A stretch of 64,000 nt of DNA from Apostichopus japonicus. Its lineage: Eukaryota; Echinodermata; Holothuroidea; Aspidochirotida; Stichopodidae. The notes beneath the pieces are model-generated. The model did no database searches and was not told the origin of the DNA. It was given only the letters and a program-made list of their open reading frames with translations. This document shows, piece by piece, positions 11,936 through 26,342 of this stretch. Numbering within the stretch: the stretch's first letter is position 1; each line of letters begins with the position of its first letter. The DNA lies in assembly GCF_037975245.1 (NCBI RefSeq), contig NC_092571.1, forward strand, positions 23,317,564-23,381,563, in the 5' to 3' direction. The position numbers and the translations under genes were made by a program.

Positions 11936-14900
11936 ATGACAAGCGTAAAAAGCAAACCATCGGATGGAAAACCTGAGGAAGATGTTGTTGATCCATGGAC
12001 GGTGAAAGCAGTGGATGACAAGGGTGTCGATTATGACAAATTGATAGGTAAGTGTTCTTAGCTTTAAGTACGCTTAATTATACCTTGGTGTGCTAGGTAC
12101 ATTGCATATAAGCATATTGATCATGATGTGGTTACTGTTAGATCTCTGATAAACGTTATATTCTCTCCAGGGGATAACCGCAAACATCTCCTAATGGAAG
12201 CACTAATGATAACAGTATCAGATCCATCGTCACAATATTATATCTTTGAAATGTCTCAATTTGGAAAGTTTCCAATATGTTATATTTCGGCAATATATTT
12301 TCACATAGAACACATAGAACGCAACCCATACATGTAATTTCATCTGTAAACACTTACCTTATGAGGAAGCTACCTTGTCCATGGTTAGTGAAACAACGTT
12401 TTCCCTGTATCTCTGATATTTTCTTAATAACGAAACTGAAATATTGATACAACATTGAAACGCGTCAACTATACATAAAAAGGTAAATATAGATTTGTAC
12501 TATGTTATCATTCTTAGATTTTAGAAGTTCACAGACAGTCCAGTAATAAGCTAGATACATATATATACCGATTGAATCGGTATTTTTGGGACAATTCCCA
12601 AATAACTTTCTTGTTGCTGATATATTCTTCACTCAAGGTTTGGGTCGTCGGTTATTTAAGAATAACATAATTCCATGTAAGCATCAAAATATATACCTTT
12701 AGTTGCTTAGACCAATAATGAATTGCATATGAATGTCATTTGCTTCATTATGGCTGTACTGGTAGTTAATAAATATGTCTTTGATATTTATAATTATAAT
12801 AATACTTTGATCGCCAATATTTCAATAATTCCTCTTTTTCAAAGAATACAGTATTTACACGAAGGACGATGTTTTTACATGTCATGCTGGTAAAAAAAAC
12901 TTGTACATCAGAAATATAATTCGTACGTGGTTGTAGAACTATGTGTATGCATTATGATTAAGTTCGACGATGGCTATATATATACTTGATATGATACAGT
13001 CATTGCATTGACGATCCACAGTCGCAAAAGATTATCAGTGAAAGCTGATGTTGCCACGTATAGACATTCTAAACATAGGAGGTGATGTACCTAACATATA
13101 ATCGTAACCTGGACGTCAGTTATTTCACGACGCTAAACAGTCATACTGGCACACTGACGATAGTGTAGACAGACAACGTTAGCCTTTTAATCGAGTACAA
13201 TGGTTATCATTTTCGGTGATTTACCGCAATTTAAGGAACAGGATAAACACTTGTTTGAATATCCGCTTAGCTTCGCAGAATCACATATACACAAACGATG
13301 TGGTATCAACCAGGAACATTCTATGATAGAATGAAACCATAGCAGACAAATGCAAGTGAAAAAATCTTAAGAGGGTTTGTGTATTTTCCTAAACAATTTT
13401 CTCTGAAATAATAATAATAATAATAATGGTTAACATAGCTCACCAAATTCGAAGCAGATGACAGCTTCTGCACATTCTCATCAGGAATTTGATATATACC
13501 ATTTTTGCCTACAGAGAAATTTGGTAGTAAACGCATCGACAAGGCTCTATTAAAGAGATTCGAAAAGGTGACCGGCCACAAGCCACATCATATGTTATCA
13601 AGAGGAATCTTCTTTTCTCAACGGTGAGCTGAAGACCACAGTGGAACATATTTCCACACGAGATATTCTCTTTTAATTTTTGGCTCCCAAAATTAATTCA
13701 GAATTACAACGTGATTTAGAAATGCTTGTTTTTAAATTATAAAAGTTATACCCTAGTCTGACTAGGGATGTGTTCCACCTCTTAGCTGTAACAGCTTAAG
13801 CTTATGTCAGATTTGTCCCCACTCCACCCCCCCACTTCCCCGCCCCCCCAAAAAACAACCTTTGGTTGTCTTAATAGAGTTTCTCTTACACTGAATCATT
13901 GTTAGGGCCAGGCATAGAAGAGACCCACATACACTCCACCGTTTTGATTTTGTTATTGAGGGTTGGATGATTAACCGGGTAATGAAACTCGCTTTAGTCA
14001 TTAGTACTATATCATTACTTAAAATAATATAACGAAAGATGTCCATGTGATAGAGTTTAATAAACGGTACTATTACTTATCGAGAACAATATTACAGTCA
14101 AGGGAATTTCCACACATTACTTAATAGATATATGTATGTGCACCTAAACATATATGTCTGTTGGCTGCGGGCGAAAGCAACAGATAACAATTCCAAAGTT
14201 TAAAAAAAAAAACTATACTAAAAATGCGCAACTATTATACTTTCACTTCCGCAGTTATTGAAGATGTTTATAGAAATGATAAACGCTACTCTTACTTTAT
14301 CGAGAAACTTATTACAGTCACGGGAATTTCCACACATTACTTAACAGATAAATCTATATAATACACCTATACCTATATGTCTGTTGCATGAGGGCAATGA
14401 CAACAGATAACTATTCATTGCTATCTACCTAGTTAATACTGTAGGTTCTTGGAAATGAATTCAGAAACCGCAGAATATTTCACCTGATCAATAATACGAC
14501 AGAAACAATAGTTACTATAACAATTCCTTTTCCAATGGTTGATCTAGAACAGCTAGCAAAAGTTTCAGACGGAAACAAATTGTGATAATAATCACTAAGA
14601 TATCATAAAACCTGGCAAAAATAAAGTATAAAGTTAACAATTGAGCTACATATATAAGAGTGGTTAGGGTAATATCTAGTTAAGCACCACAGTAAGAATT
14701 TTCAATTAAAAGTGCTACCGCTTTTTTTTGTTTTTTGGTGGGTGGGGGGGGGGGGCCTAAATCGTGCATCACGGATCATTGTTGATAATTATGTCTAAAA
14801 GTGTCATATATGATTCTTTTCCTGTTTTTTTTTCAATCACAGGGATCTTGATTTCATCCTGGATTGCTATGAGTCAAAAAAGCCTTTCTTTCTGTATACT

Positions 14901-17900
14901 GGCCGAGGACCTTCTTCGGAGGCAATGCATATGGGCCACTTGATCCCGTTTATATTTACCAAGTGAGACTATCTAGGTTTCCTTTCTCGTTCAACTCAAT
15001 GTTAGCTCTTCAATTTTGATAATTATGTCATCATTGTTCTAAAAGTTGCATTTTACAACAGACTGTTACACCGTGTTTTCATTTTTGGATACATTTGGCC
15101 TAGAGGCAATTGGAGTGGTTTGTCTTTGTTTGTGTTTGTTTTGCTCTTAATGAACTTTGTTAGAATAAGTATAGTCAAGCCACCTTTATTAATGAGAATC
15201 GGATGTTCAACGTGTCATCTCTCAAAAATCTGAGAGTTTATGATATTCTAAACAAATCCCAATTTGATAATCTTCTCTGACCGATTCCCAATAGATGGCT
15301 TCAAGATGTCTTTGACGTACCGTTGGTAGTCCAAATGACGGACGATGAAAAGTTCCTTTGGAGACTAGCAGATGCGGATGAGGCGTTGCGACTGACATAC
15401 GAAAACGCCAAAGATATCATTGCTCTGGGATTCGATATCAACAAGACGTTCATCTTTTCGGACATGGAGTACATAGGGTAGGTGGCAACCAATATCTCTA
15501 GTGTATCTTAAAAGGTTGTGTTTGTGTGTATTTGGGAGGGAATGATTTATAGTTTCACAATAATAGACAATGTTCTTCGTGTAGACTAAATAACGGGGCA
15601 GTATGTTAGTTTGTCTGTTTAACCCATTGTTAACTTGTTCCGGGGATAACTACATGGAGACTATACAATGGCATCCTTTGTATTCAGAAGTGTTAAGAAG
15701 AACTAACCATAGTCACATGAATTCCAGATATATCACTTAAGATGAAGTACAGCTTGGGTTAATCTCATTTCTTTGCAAACATTTCTTATTTATGAATGTT
15801 GAAAGATACGTTTGTGAGGAAAGCCTCAAGAGGCTGGTTGGGTTGGACCCACCGAGTCACCTTCTTGCACTCCTCATTTTCTACAGCAAATGTTATAAAA
15901 TTGAGAATTATCTATTCTCCATCTCATATCATTCGAGGGTGGTACCCTTCTCATTTGCCAGGTCCACTAATTGAAAGTGGTTGTTTGAGCTGCAACCTTC
16001 TGATGCACCCCAGCTCACATCAGGCCTGTTTCGGAGTAAATATCTGATGAACGAGTAAAGAAGACTTGCGGCATTCTCTGCATTTAAACTTACCGCTATA
16101 AATGTAGACTTAATTAATAAAATACTCCACTTGAAAACAAAATGTATCTGTAACTAGTAATGGCAATGAGTTTGAAGACGAGTGAAGTTGCATTTTGCCT
16201 TACATGCAACAGTAGTGAACCGTTTTATAAATGGCCCCTACTTTAAGAAGAATCTTTATTATTTCGTAGATCCCAACCTGCTTTCTATAAAAATATCATC
16301 AAGATCCAGAAATGTGTGACCTACAACCAAGTCAAAGCTATTTTTGGCTTCAATGACAGCGACAACATTGGTAAGTTGAAACAAAGACGATTTTTATTCT
16401 ATATATTTTGTTTAACTAGTGTCATTCGAATGACCATGGTAAATTATGTGAATTTGGTAATTGCATCCTTTCAACAAGTGATAAATTGCTAGTATCTGAG
16501 AGTGTAACACTATGCATGAATAAATGACAACTTTCACATACCGAGAGTTTCAGTACTTCAGTAGAATAATTATTTATGTTTTCAGGCAAAATCAGCTTCC
16601 CTGCCATTCAAGCAGCACCGTCGTTCAGCAACTCCTTTCCTCAAATATTTGGAGAAGATGATGTAGGAAAAACCCCATGTTTGATCCCGTGCGCCATTGA
16701 TCAAGTAAGTTCGTTGTTGGCTTCCAAGTACGATACTTTCAACAAACTGAAAATATATAAAGAAAAGAAGTAAATATTCCATGTTAAACCATGGCTCTTG
16801 AAAAAGTAACGTTTGATATACTTCTCATGTCAAATAAACTGATATAATTTATGCCTATATACTAGGAGATTATGATGTAATAGTGCAACACCGCGTTTGA
16901 TACCGTCATGATGTAATTTCGACGATGGGCTTGCAACAACAATTGCTTTCAAGCAATTTAATTTCTCATATCTTTAGCCTATTTTGTGGATCGTATAATG
17001 GCGATAAAAAATAACATATCTATTTGTACAAATTACATTTTACTTGTCTCCTCAAGCTTAGAGAGGATGGTGCAGTAGCCTAGGGAGCATATGGGCAATT
17101 ACTGAACCATAGTTCCTTCTTGGCTTCCTATGAATGGACATATTCTCATTGTCAAATGTAACTAATTTGGCGTGTCTCATTCAGTATCTTTGAATGTTGA
17201 CTGCCTTTATGCACATGTAGAAACCGTATTCTCCCTTCGTAAGAACATAAATCTTAAACTGATATTTCGTACAAACTTTTCCACCTACTAACAGGATCCG
17301 TACTTCCGTATGACAAGAGATGTTGCACCGAGATTGAACTACCCAAAGCCTGCTCTTATCCATTCTGTCTTCTTCCCTGCTCTACAAGGAGCAAAGTCAA
17401 AGATGAGTGCCAGCGACCCAACCTCTTCAATATTCCTTACCGACACACCTGACGAGATCAAAGAAAAGGTACCCTTAACCATCGCAACATCGTTTACCTG
17501 CAGGAACGCTTATTAGGGTTATCAAACATGGCCTTACATGTGAAAACGAACCAATTTAATTCCATTTTGAAGTAGCATCTCTGTAATTAAAGTAACTTTA
17601 GAGAATCATCATGTTTGTGTCAGACAACTGTGGTACAAGTTCTATGTTTGCGATGTTGAAAGGGGGTAACATATACATGCTACATTATATCCAGGTAACG
17701 TTTGGTATAGTCATTAAAGCATGTTGAAATAACTATAATGTACCACTACAAGGTAAAACGTAATAAAAGCCCTTTTCAGTAAAGTAAACAAAATGTATGA
17801 ATGTAATTAATGTAATGTAATGTAGTGAAAAGGACTGACATCAGAAATGATTACAAGAATGTTATATACAACGCCAACATTATAAGGAAAGGAAAAAAGA

Positions 17901-19666
17901 ACAGCACCCTCCTGAAATCCTACAGCATAACAGTTTTAATAGTTTCCATCATACTCTGATCTATGTTTTATCACCACACCTATTCAGATAAACAAGTATG
18001 CATACTCTGGAGGTCAGGATACTGAGGAAAAACACCGCAAGAAAGGAGGAGACTGTGAAATCGACATAGCCTACCAGTACCTTACATTCTTCATGGAGGA
18101 TGACGCTAGACTCGAACAAATCAAAAAGGTTAGTTCTTACATTTATGTGCATTGTCAGTAAGTATGACGTTAGGTACAAAAGTTTAATATCTTGTAGACT
18201 TTTCGAAAGCATTGCTAGCAGTCCAGGTTGCATTCTACACCACTTCTATACAAGTAACTTGAATACATCATCACAAACACAAAATCCATTAGGTCAGTTC
18301 TTCCGATGCAGCACGAAAGTCTACGGCAAGTTGGTCTAGGACAACTTGTGTCGAATGTCATCAGCGGATGTTCTGTGGTTCACGTGTTTTGGTTAAGTTA
18401 TAACAGTGGAGTAACATGAACATCTAGGCCTACACCGAGGAGCCGACATACTCATCAATTTTTCGGAAATGATCTCTCCTGAGATAAAGCATATTTTTAT
18501 GGGGGAAAAACTTGAACACCGGAGCAGCTATAGAAACATGATCAGCTCTTATTTTTTTTCTCGTGCTATGACATATCAATACTAAAATTAAGCCTCAAGT
18601 TATTTTTGAAGATCGACAACGAGCTCCTGTTATAGCAATTGCCCTGCAGCCGTTAATTAAGCTTCATCAGGAATTGTACAGTGGTAACTTCTTAAAATTA
18701 CCTTCCGGCGTCATCCGCTGTTAGAATCTTACTGACGAATGATGTAGACGTGTACTAAATGGACAATGCGCCATCTGACTAGTATACAGACGTTGAATGT
18801 ACTACCCATGTTTGAATTGTACACACTTGGGTGGGTGGGTATGACAAGTAACTTATGATCAGGTCCAAGCTGTTGTAAATTTCTTTGAGAACAGTGGCGT
18901 GCATAAGGGAAGAGTCAGACAGGCCGCGATCCCTCCCCTCCATCGTCAGTCGGGTTTCTACATTCAATCTACCCCTCTTCAACCTTTCAAAAAGTATTTA
19001 CTAACACAACATTTAAGCTTAAACCTGTTTGAAGACCTAATTTAAAGTCGAAGTATGCATCAGGTTTCATAAATTTGCACCTTAACGTTCCCTTTTTATA
19101 TCTAAGGGAGGGTTTCCACACCATTAACATGGGAGTTGGATTCAATGACCCTACGGCCACAGGCCCTCGTTTATAACATGCTTGATTATGTGTATAAATG
19201 TGATTATATTGTTTGTACGCGGCTTGGTTGTCAACTGGTGGAGCTATTTCTAAATTCATTGCGAGAAATGAATGAATTTTCTTGTGGTTCGTTTTCAATC
19301 ATGTGTTAAAATGATGATGCCTTAACACTTTATAGTAATCAAACGAGACAATAACTAAACTTCTTTGTACAAACATTGACATGAAAGAATACCATCTGGT
19401 CCCTCGACATTTCCTTAGGCTAGAATTATGTTCCCTATAAAGATATTTGGAAGTTTTGGGAATGCATGTTCACACCCTTGGATATATTTTACTTTGCGTT
19501 ACAGGATTACACTTCAGGAAAGATGTTGACCGGTGAATTGAAAAAGGAACTCATCATTATCTTGCAGAAACTTGTATCCGATCACCAAAAACAACGCAAA
19601 GCAGTAACGGAAAAGATGGTGAAGGATTACCTTACACCAAGGGCTCTACATTTCAAATCTAAATAA
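11936..19666 (+). CDS. WARS1: Cytoplasmic tryptophan--tRNA ligase (spliced, complete)
   Basis: Class I aminoacyl-tRNA synthetase that charges tRNA-Trp with tryptophan using ATP in the cytosol. Coding exons read by eye: 11936-12047, 13515-13623, 14843-14962, 15295-15477, 16270-16370, 16586-16704, 17295-17468, 17988-18128, 19505-19666. Each is bounded by AG/GT and all phases close, giving 1221 nt and 406 residues ending in TAA. Visible signatures are DPWTV and YDKLI near the N-terminus, [14 protein letters not shown], the HIGH-type motif HMGH (residues 103-106) after [37 protein letters not shown], and the KMSAS loop (284-288). These match eukaryotic cytosolic TrpRS, not the bacterial or mitochondrial form. 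No WHEP domain is seen, so the length resembles human mini-TrpRS rather than the full 471-residue protein. An AATAAA overlaps the stop codon (19662-19667). The start at 11936 has A at -3; an upstream in-frame exon (11554-11584) could add 13 residues. Introns contain only repeats. Confidence 0.96.
14048..14416. repeat. Tandem duplication in WARS1 intron, about 226 bp period
   Basis: 14048-14193 and 14275-14416 share GGGAATTTCCACACATTACTTAA, ATATGTCTGTTG and CAACAGATAAC in the same order. No splice or coding role visible. Confidence 0.75.
18890..19160. mobile_element. hAT-like fragment in last WARS1 intron
   Basis: CAGTGGCGTGCATAAGGG at about 18894 resembles hAT termini, and the segment GGGAGGGTTTCCACACCATTAACATG..GATTCAATGACC at 19100-19155 resembles, in reverse orientation, a piece at 39550-39630. 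No paired end or TSD identified. Confidence 0.3.
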
Positions 19667-21316
19667 ATGTAACCAAGCATGAACATTGTTTTATAAGTTT
19701 GCATCTTTTTACACCAGCCTAGATAATTATGAGACGTTAATTACGGACGTATGGTATGATCAAAGACTCTAGATAAGGGCAGATTGAACACTCGCTATAT
19801 TTGTTTTGGGCAGGGGGCGGGGCTGGGTTGGGATGGGGGTCCATGCGAAAGTGAGCACTCATTCGGTGGGTAGGCAAACCATGCACAGTTTCTACAACGT
19901 ACACACTATAGGCGAATATTCACATCGAGGCATGATTTCCCTTGAATAAAGGTAATAATAAGGACCAAAAAATGATGCTTAAGGATTAGAAGTATATATT
20001 TGGATTTGCCAAGCCGTTTCTTAATTGGCACAATTCGCCAGTAAAGAACCATTGAAGGTACTAGGCGTTTGTCATCCATTACCCGCCCTAGGATGATCAC
20101 CGATTTAAAGTTCGAAACCTTTTTTAGTTACACGTAGATATACTGATATAAACTAAAGTTGATTTGATATTATAACTAAAAGGTCATTCATTCCTTATCA
20201 TGCAGACATGTCTTCAGGTTCACACTTAAAGTATGTGACAGCTTAAAAGAAGGAAAGTATATCTTTTGTTTCACTTTAAAGAAGAATTATCTCAGGTCTT
20301 ATGATTAGCAATACTCTGCCGATGCAAGGATGAGGGCAAGTTACCTTTTTATTAATCTGTCATTTGGTTATCTCTGGTTCACAGAGACCATATCCAATCT
20401 TGCCAACATTTTGGAATTACAAAACTTAAAAGTTAGATTACTGCAAATACATATTAAATGAAGGAGGAAAATTATCACAAAAATAGCGAAAACCAAACCT
20501 TAAAGAATGTGCTCTTGTTTGAGCAGCAAATTTTCATATTATTGTCTACAAATGTCGATTTTGTTAATACTGCCAGCATTGATTAACTTTACTTCAGAAA
20601 GTGAAAAAGGAGAAACATTGAGTACTGAAAGGGGAAGTTCACGATGAAACTAGACATGTATATATGATACGCAAAGCCTATGCCAAACTATAATTCACCC
20701 TTTGATATTGGATTTTACCAAAATGACTCACAAATATTTCAAGTCAAACACTCGTCAAGCTAATTTAAACTGAGCGGCCATATTATTATCCTGAGCTTCC
20801 CTTTTTTTAACACTGTGCAACATCGGAAACGACCGTACTTATACGGGAGTCTCTCTCTCTAGAAACTGGTACAAAAAAGTATGTGGTGTCTTGGTTAGAG
20901 ACTGTCTTGGTAATTTAATGGAAAACATCTCATATTCTCTCCTGTACAATGAGCCATCGTTTACCTACCGGATGTGGGACGGAGTACTCTCCCAGAAGCA
21001 TCCACTTCCGATTTCACTTTTGCAGCGGAGTGCCCTTGCTTCCCGTCTTGTGAATCTTTGACATGATGCAGTATGGGGTGGTTGGGTGGGTGGGGGATTG
21101 GTTGGGTAGGATGGGGGAAGGGGTTGGGTTATTCAATGATTCTTTTCCGTCATATTTTCAATTGCTTTCTTTTCTTTGTGATCTACTTGTCAAGCACACA
21201 ACGGGTTTTGTATAGTTCCCTACCGTTCACTTTAAGACCTCGTTGTACTTTTCCAATACTGTGTTTGTTATTAAATATGTGAGAAACAACAATTGACAAA
21301 CTAAACTGTTTGCGTC

Positions 21317-21385
21317 GGTATGAATCAGTATGAATAGGTATGAATCAGTATGAAAAGGTATGAATTAGTATGATTAAGTATGAAT
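21317..21385. repeat. Short tandem repeat, 10 bp unit GTATGAATCA
   Basis: Seven degenerate copies: GGTATGAATCA, GTATGAATAG, GTATGAATCA, GTATGAAAAG, GTATGAATTA, GTATGATTAA, GTATGAATG. Confidence 0.9.
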
Positions 21386-24210
21386 GCCAATATGTCATGA
21401 CGAGACTTATTACGAGCAGTTAATTTACAACAACAACTGTAAACAATTAAAGGTTTTTGCTAATGAAGAATTTGAAATTATTCTTAATAAAGATGACGAA
21501 TCAGAAATATATTTGAATCACAAAAGTTGTAACACGGAGTCTTTCATGGTTCAGTTTACCTCGTCCAAATGTTTTGTCAAAAGTTGGTGACGCTCTTTTA
21601 CAATACATATGTCAGGCCCCAGTACACGTAAGACGAAACATGCACTGCGGTCTGTTTTTCTTCTGTCCTTTCCATGGTCTTTTGAACATAGTACCATTGG
21701 AATAAGAATTTGTCAACTTTGTATTTAGATGTTTAAAATATGAATATTACTAAAACATTGAATTTGGTTAGTTCAAAACTTAAAGATTAGTTATGATGAG
21801 AGAAACCGTGACAGGGTTGATTATTTTATCAATATACAGGACGCTATAATCCATTGACTGAATATTGAGCCTGGTCACAAATATGTGAACAAAACGAGTA
21901 GCCGATGCTAAGATTACTCAACGTTTTCAACAGTTCCTTTCCTGAAAGGTAACAATATTAGGTTTCATTGGGGAGAGTTCGATCAAACACGTTGAACAAA
22001 CAAATTGCATTTAGTTAGTTAGAACGAATGACCAGCGCTGCACCCACGCTGACATGCATCAATAAGCAATCAGTCAGACCGACAGCCACCCATCAGAAAT
22101 CGGACCGTTTCCCCCAACAGCCGTCGATTAATTGACACAACCTTAACTCTTAGTATACTTACTTAGATATTTCTACAACCGAATTATGTTGGAGGTTTAA
22201 AAACAGTGGGATCTACAGGTCATATTTATGGTGCAACCTTTATATTGATAAAAAATATTCACCCTTTATCTGGTTTTATGCCTATCGTTCGGTTTCGAGT
22301 ATAATTCATAAATTGGGCTGATAACATAATTGTGAAAATATTTTCTTGCTACCCTACAGACGTATCGTTGATTGTTTTAGGGAATATTATCATAGCACAA
22401 TAGACAACGTTTTGATTCTGATATGGAAGTAATTAAAAAATATATTCACTTTTCCTTTTCTAGTGTATCAACATTTAACATTTATAAATTTCTAAAGTAA
22501 CTGTCATAACATTAGCTACAACGTATGATATTGAAAAATAAAATTTTGAAACATTTAAAAAAAACTACAGTCATCTTTTTTATACCAAATCAGCACTTAG
22601 CGTAATGAAAACGTTACAAATAGCGTTAAATTGGTGTCTTATGAACAATCAACAACTGTTCCGAAAACAAATATTCCGTATAAAATAAATCAATGTGCTG
22701 TCTAATTGATTTGTTATTTTCACATCACGTGGTTTGCGGCATGACAATTATCAAATATGTTGAAAGGTACATATGAAATATAGTTATTTTAATAAAGGTT
22801 TTATAACATTTTTATTCTCACACAATGAGCAATTGAATACGTTTACTGCATTAAAAAAGGAGTGTCATCCTTGTCAAAAGAGGTATCCTTTGTGACTCAC
22901 GACTGTTCCGATGATGCTACCATATCTAGAAACTAAAAGATTCGTGTCCACTTGTTCACTCAGGGATGTGTTACCCTACATATATGGTTTCTCCTATATA
23001 GCTAATAGAAAGTTACGTTAATCTCGTATTTTCTCATGCTTTGGAATATACTTTACTAAACCCCAGTTAAGTCGATGGCGATGGCACTTGTGATAGTATT
23101 GCTGGTCGTAATATTGAGAATCAATATTATTGATCATAAAATAATGATAACAGAGATCATCATAAACCTAACTGATGTGATCTAAATAGTATCCATAATA
23201 CATGTAATGAATTCGTACCCCTAAGCGAATTCTCACCTTGCTACCTTTCTTCGTACTCGGGCTTGTTTTCAGAATCCAAATGACGTCAACAACGACTTCT
23301 TCCATTCCCAACAAATAAATGTCACCCAACTTCCGTTACATTGGGAATACATTATTTCGTCTAATATGGGAAAACTAGTTCTTTGCATTATCTCTTCTTA
23401 GTTTATCTATATATACTAGGCAAATTCGGCAACAGCAGTCTCCTAACTATTTCTCAACAAGTTCTACATAAATGTCTTACAGTAACATAATTGAGGGCAC
23501 AGCATGAGCTTTCTGTCTAAACTTTCATGTTGGGGGGGGGGGGGGTCAATAGGAGGCAAAGACTATAAGGGATGCAGAGGACTTACGTTAATGGGGGTCG
23601 AATAATCAAATGTACATATTATACTCCAAAGTAGCCCTTCATCCTTCCTAAATACACACGCACACACATACACACACTTACCTTTAAGTATACAACTCTT
23701 ATTATAAATTAGCAATTGCGCATATTGGAAAAAATATTGGTTTTAATTTCTAAAGTTACATTGTTAGTACATTAGTTTTAAATTTGACGACCGGACTGGG
23801 ATGTGCGAGGGGTGGGGAGGGGAGGCGGATTGCTCAAAGGTGGGGGAAATAGTGGGCGGCTTTGGGTGGGACAAGCCCCATATCATCTCTGTATAGTATT
23901 ATGACGAAATGACTTTTCACAAAACGCGTTTGGACTGAATGACTTAGCACTGTAGAACAACCTACTACGGAATGCTATGAGATGGCAAAACGAACCTGAG
24001 CAGTATTCTGACTTGAGACAGGGATGACCCTGTACGACAGGATTACTGCTGACATATTGATGTGAAATGAAAAATACGAATTCAGGCTGATAACGGATTT
24101 AAAGCAGACACAGATTTAGTTTTTCAGAAGTGAAAAAAATGTCATTGTTAATTCGATTACACGGTATAATATCTTGCAACGGTTAAATAAGTCGCAACGG
24201 CCTACAAGCA

Positions 24211-24330
24211 GTGGCGTGGCCAATGGGGGGGGGGGCATGGGGGGCGACAGCCCCCATGAAAGCTTGTCGCCCCCAGTCGCCCCCCACTGGTATTTTGGGT
24301 GTCGAAAAAATGACATGTGCGAAAAATATA
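24211..24330. mobile_element. hAT-like terminal fragment
   Basis: CAGTGGCGTGGCCAATGGGG followed by a G-run and inverted C-run is the style of hAT ends seen elsewhere in the window. The matching opposite end was not found. Confidence 0.35.
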
Positions 24331-25092
24331 TCTTTGGTCTGAATGGTCTCGAATCTCCATGATGACCACTCATGAACAACACTTCGACAGCGGACCGGCA
24401 GTAGGCTATAGTTGCTGAAAAACCGGACGTGACATAGCGCATAGGCCGGGTTTTCACTTCTGGGACGTACCCTGATGCTCTTAAAACCGCTAAAAACCAA
24501 ATTTTCAAGAAAGGAGACAATACTATCGCTGAGAATTAGTTTATCACCCTAATAATGTTTCAGACGCAATCTTTGATGTCAGTTTGACATATAGTTCGTT
24601 AGGACATTTTGGGACATCGTTCCTGTAGGCCTATATCTGAGGCCCTGGGGTCATTCCTTGACCGACTTGATGCAATATAATGTGCCCATTTTGAAGTAAG
24701 TTTATTCACAGATTGTTAGTTGTCATGGGTTCGAACAAATGAGGGGTATTCTATCCTGAAACATAGGGCAAAATGGGGCTTGGGTTTCCAGTTCTCCGCA
24801 TCATTTGTCAACTTGCACTGGGTTCTAATGTTCATGTCAATTGGAATCACTAATAACAGAAATAATCCACCAAAATTAAGGCCGCATGAACTTTATTGCA
24901 GATTTCCTGAGTGACGAAATTGTAATTTTCTCCCGAAATCACGCAACTAGATGGCTGCTATCAAACCTGGCAAGTGGCATCTCCAGCGACTCGCAGGTAT
25001 TGAAATCTGAAATTTTCTTGGTACGCTGCGCGCCAACCGATGGTAGCGCTCCGCTTAGATAGTATAGTCAGTATTGCGAAGTTCGGCATACT

Positions 25093-25544
25093 GCGAAGTT
25101 TGGACACCCCTAAGAAATACACGATTTCACCATGGAAACCTACAGGAAGAGCCAAATTTCACCAAAAAGTACGAAGCTACAGTTATTTTCTCTCCAAAAT
25201 GACCTGTGTGCATGAAATTACTTACATATTTGTCAATAAACTGACGAAGATCTATGAAGTCTGTTATAATTACTGAAAGAGCAACTGCGCCACCAATTTT
25301 ATCACCAGCGCCACACTGTGGGGTGCGTGTCCGAACTTGGCAATACTCTAGCAAAGAAATACCAGTTCCACAATCACGAAGAATCTTCTTGGAAAACAAC
25401 ATGAAATCAGTTTGCAGGAAAGAAAGTTTGGCAGTGTATCGTACTATAACACAATTCCCCCACCATGTGAAGTATATTTTCAGGTGATTTAGACCAGAAG
25501 ATTTAGTTTTGGGGTGTTTTAAGTCTTAAGTGTCCGAACTTCGA
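25093..25544. mobile_element. Possible MITE with 21 bp imperfect inverted ends
   Basis: GCGAAGTTTGGACACCCCTAAGA region at 25093-25115 is the near-complement of TCTTAAGTGTCCGAACTTCGA at 25524-25544. A further GTGTCCGAACTTGGCAATACT lies at 25329. No coding content and no clear TSD. Confidence 0.4.
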
Positions 25545-26342
25545 AGTCACCATGCTACTTGCGAAATACTATTTCATGAATTCGATGACTAATTTAGTAA
25601 ATAACTTTCAAACAACAGGGTGATGTGATTGAGAATCCCATGCCTGTCATGATTGGAAACACCCGTCAGTGATTGAATAGAACTATAAGTACGACCCATT
25701 CGTCTTTGAACTTTCTTCCAAAAGTTCCTTGTCTTAATAAAAGTAACGACTGCAAACCTGAATATCATTCTTAAGATGAGGCCTTGCCAACTGCTTATAA
25801 GATCTATCAACAATTTCTGTCTTTAAATATTTACAATTTCACATTATCGTACCAAAAAGTCTATATTTTGTGAAAAGCGAAGTATCTAGCTTAGTCATTT
25901 AAAATTCGAGACTCAGATTTTTAACTATTATTTCTCAAAAACTGAACCAATATTGGCATTGACTTATAATAGCTATACAATTACCAAGTAATTGAGAAAA
26001 TAAGAAGAAAGAAACTTTGTAAGAAATATCATTTCATGAATTATATGACTTTAGTAAATAACTTTCAAACAACAGAAGAAACACGAGCGTCCTCCTATTG
26101 ATCTCCTCATTCTGTTTATACCAAGAAAGAAGAGAATGTGAATGAAGAAGCTTCATAAGAAATATTATTTCATGAATTATATGACATGAGTACATATCTT
26201 TCAAACGATTGAGAGAAATTTGTGCAGTAATCAAATTTGGCCTATACATAGGAGAGCTCATAGTATGTAAGTATATGGACAAGTGTCCCATTGATATCCA
26301 CATTCTGTTTGTAGGTCAGCAAACTGCAAGTTTCACGCGGCA

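Larger units (their letters stand above)
19667..25092. other. Gene-poor intergenic region
   Basis: WARS1 3' flank followed by AT-rich DNA. Contains G-rich simple runs (19805, 21075, 23531, 23810), a CA-rich tract near 23660 and a 10 bp tandem repeat at 21317. No exon could be supported. Confidence 0.6.

Noticed and set aside
12840-12892. Candidate WARS1 exon ([10 protein letters not shown])
   Set aside because: Only a loose resemblance to the HFLRRGIFF region; the correct exon with intact splice sites is at 13515-13623.
13321-13581. Minus-strand 86-residue frame
   Set aside because: It overlaps the sense WARS1 exon 13515-13623 and an (AAT)n tract; antisense shadow.
24116-24520. 134-residue minus-strand frame with PPMPPPPLATPLL
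   Set aside because: The proline run is the complement of hAT-type G-runs; typical conceptual translation of a DNA-transposon end.
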